From Glandiceps talaboti (Eukaryota; Hemichordata; Enteropneusta; Spengelidae), in contig NC_135563.1 of NCBI RefSeq assembly GCF_964340395.1, forward strand, positions 2,866,922 through 2,930,921: a DNA stretch of 64,000 bases. The letters are read 5' to 3'. Both the position numbers and the translations under genes were made by a program. The number at the start of each line of letters is the position of its first letter. Positions within the stretch are counted from its first letter, which is position 1. Shown here piece after piece: positions 62,650-64,000 of this stretch. A model generated the notes under the pieces. That model searched no databases and was not told where the DNA came from. It saw nothing but the letters and a program-made list of their open reading frames with translations.

Positions 62650-64000
62650 ACTGATAAACTCCAATACCACTCACACTATAAGTACACTAATACTACTCAC
62701 ACTATAAGTACACTAATACCACTTACACTATAAAGTACACTAATACCACTCACACTATAAGTACACTGATACTACTCACACTATAAAGTACACTAATACC
62801 ACTCACACTATAAGTACACTAATACCACTCACACTATAAAGTACACCAATACTACTCACACTATAAGTACACTAATACTACTCACACTATAAGTACACTA
62901 ATACCACTCACACTATAAAGTACACTTATACCACTCACTATAAGTACACCAATACCACACACACTATAAGTACATTAATACTACTCACACTATAAGTACA
63001 CTAATACCACTCACACTATAAGTACACTAATACCACTCACCCTATAAAGTACACTAATACTACTCACACTATAAGTACACCAATACCACTCACACTATAA
63101 GTACACTAATACTACTCACACTATAAGTACACTAATACCACTCACACTATAAAGTACACTAATACCACTCACACTATAAAGTACACTAATACTACTCACA
63201 CTATAAAGTACACTAATACCACTCACACTATAAGTACACTAATACCACTCACACTATAAAGTACACCAATACTACTCCCACTATAAGTACACTAATACCA
63301 CTCACACTATAAAGTACACTTATACCACTCACTATAAGTACACCAATACCACGCACACTATAAGTACACTAATACTACTCACACTATAAGTACACTAATA
63401 CCACTCACACTATAAGTACACTAATATCACTCACCCAATAAAGTACACTAATACTACTCACACTATAAGTACACCAATACCACTCACACTATAAGTACAC
63501 TAATACTACTCACACTATAAGTACACTAATACCACTCACACTATAAAGTACACTAATACCACTCACACTATAAAGTACACTAATACTACTCACACTATAA
63601 AGTACACTAATACCACTCACACTATAAAGTACACTAATACCACTCACACTATAAAGTACACTAATACTACTCACACTATAAAGTACACTAATACCACTCA
63701 CACTATAAGTACACTAATACTACTGTACTCTCACTAAAAGTTCACCAATACTACTCACACTTAAGTACATCAATACTACTCACACTATAAGTACACTGAT
63801 ACCACTCACACTATAAGTACACTAATACTACTGTACTCACACAATAAGTACACTAATACCACTCACTATAAGTACACTACTGCTACTCACACTATAAGTA
63901 CACTAATACCACTCACACTATAAGTACACTAATACTACTGTACTCACACTATAAGTTCACCAATACTACTCACACTTAAGTACATCAATACTACTCACAC
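62650..64000. repeat. 25-26-bp minisatellite reaching the window end
   Basis: Units are CTAATACCACTCACACTATA plus AGTACA or AAGTACA. Variants switch ACC/ACT. About 52 copies visible; the right end is outside the window. Probably PTCD1 intron 6. Confidence 0.96.

Overview
This is eukaryotic, metazoan DNA. Intron-split genes have canonical GT/AG junctions, and the spacer is AT-rich and crowded with microsatellites, minisatellites, MITE-like inverted-repeat elements and LINE scraps. The three gene families (adhesion GPCR, PDCD4, PTCD1) are animal-type. Repeat style (dispersed ACATGTACATGT, many short inverted-repeat elements) fits a marine invertebrate such as a lancelet, hemichordate or lophotrochozoan, but the species cannot be fixed from sequence alone.

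Layout. (1) 1793-9622, plus strand: the last ten coding exons of an adhesion (family B2) GPCR, from TM3 to the stop codon. TM1/TM2 and the ectodomain lie off the left edge. Its introns hold two MITE-like elements, a 5'-truncated LINE, and long (AT)n, (ATGT)n and (CAGA)n tracts. (2) 9623-12950: gene-poor spacer with a GTGTTCA-rich inverted-repeat element and a 39-bp minisatellite. (3) 34410-16549, minus strand: a complete PDCD4 gene of ten coding exons (452 codons plus stop), probably with a 3' UTR of up to 3.6 kb. Its 9.6-kb first intron and several others hold minisatellites and inverted repeats. (4) 34411-39019: spacer between the divergent PDCD4 and PTCD1 genes, with a second LINE fragment. 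(5) 39041 to beyond the right edge, plus strand: PTCD1, a mitochondrial pentatricopeptide-repeat protein. Six exons (820 codons) are visible; the C-terminal end is outside the window.

Functional picture. The genes are not an operon-like unit. PDCD4 is a cytosolic/nuclear translation inhibitor that binds eIF4A through two MA3 domains. PTCD1 is a mitochondrial RNA-binding protein linked to leucine tRNA and 16S rRNA metabolism. The GPCR is a membrane receptor.

Most striking feature: the PTCD1 introns. Each contains a different tandem array or transposon. The largest is about 7.5 kb of a 21-bp palindrome-bearing satellite (43697-51190) with nested 512-bp and 2,239-bp higher-order periods, bordered on the left by a nested hairpin and on the right by two inverted-repeat elements. 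The many long ORFs over these arrays, open on both strands, are by-products of repeat units divisible by three and are not annotated as genes. Exon boundaries were derived by hand from splice-site consensus plus reading-frame continuity; every exon length agrees with its neighbours' phases.
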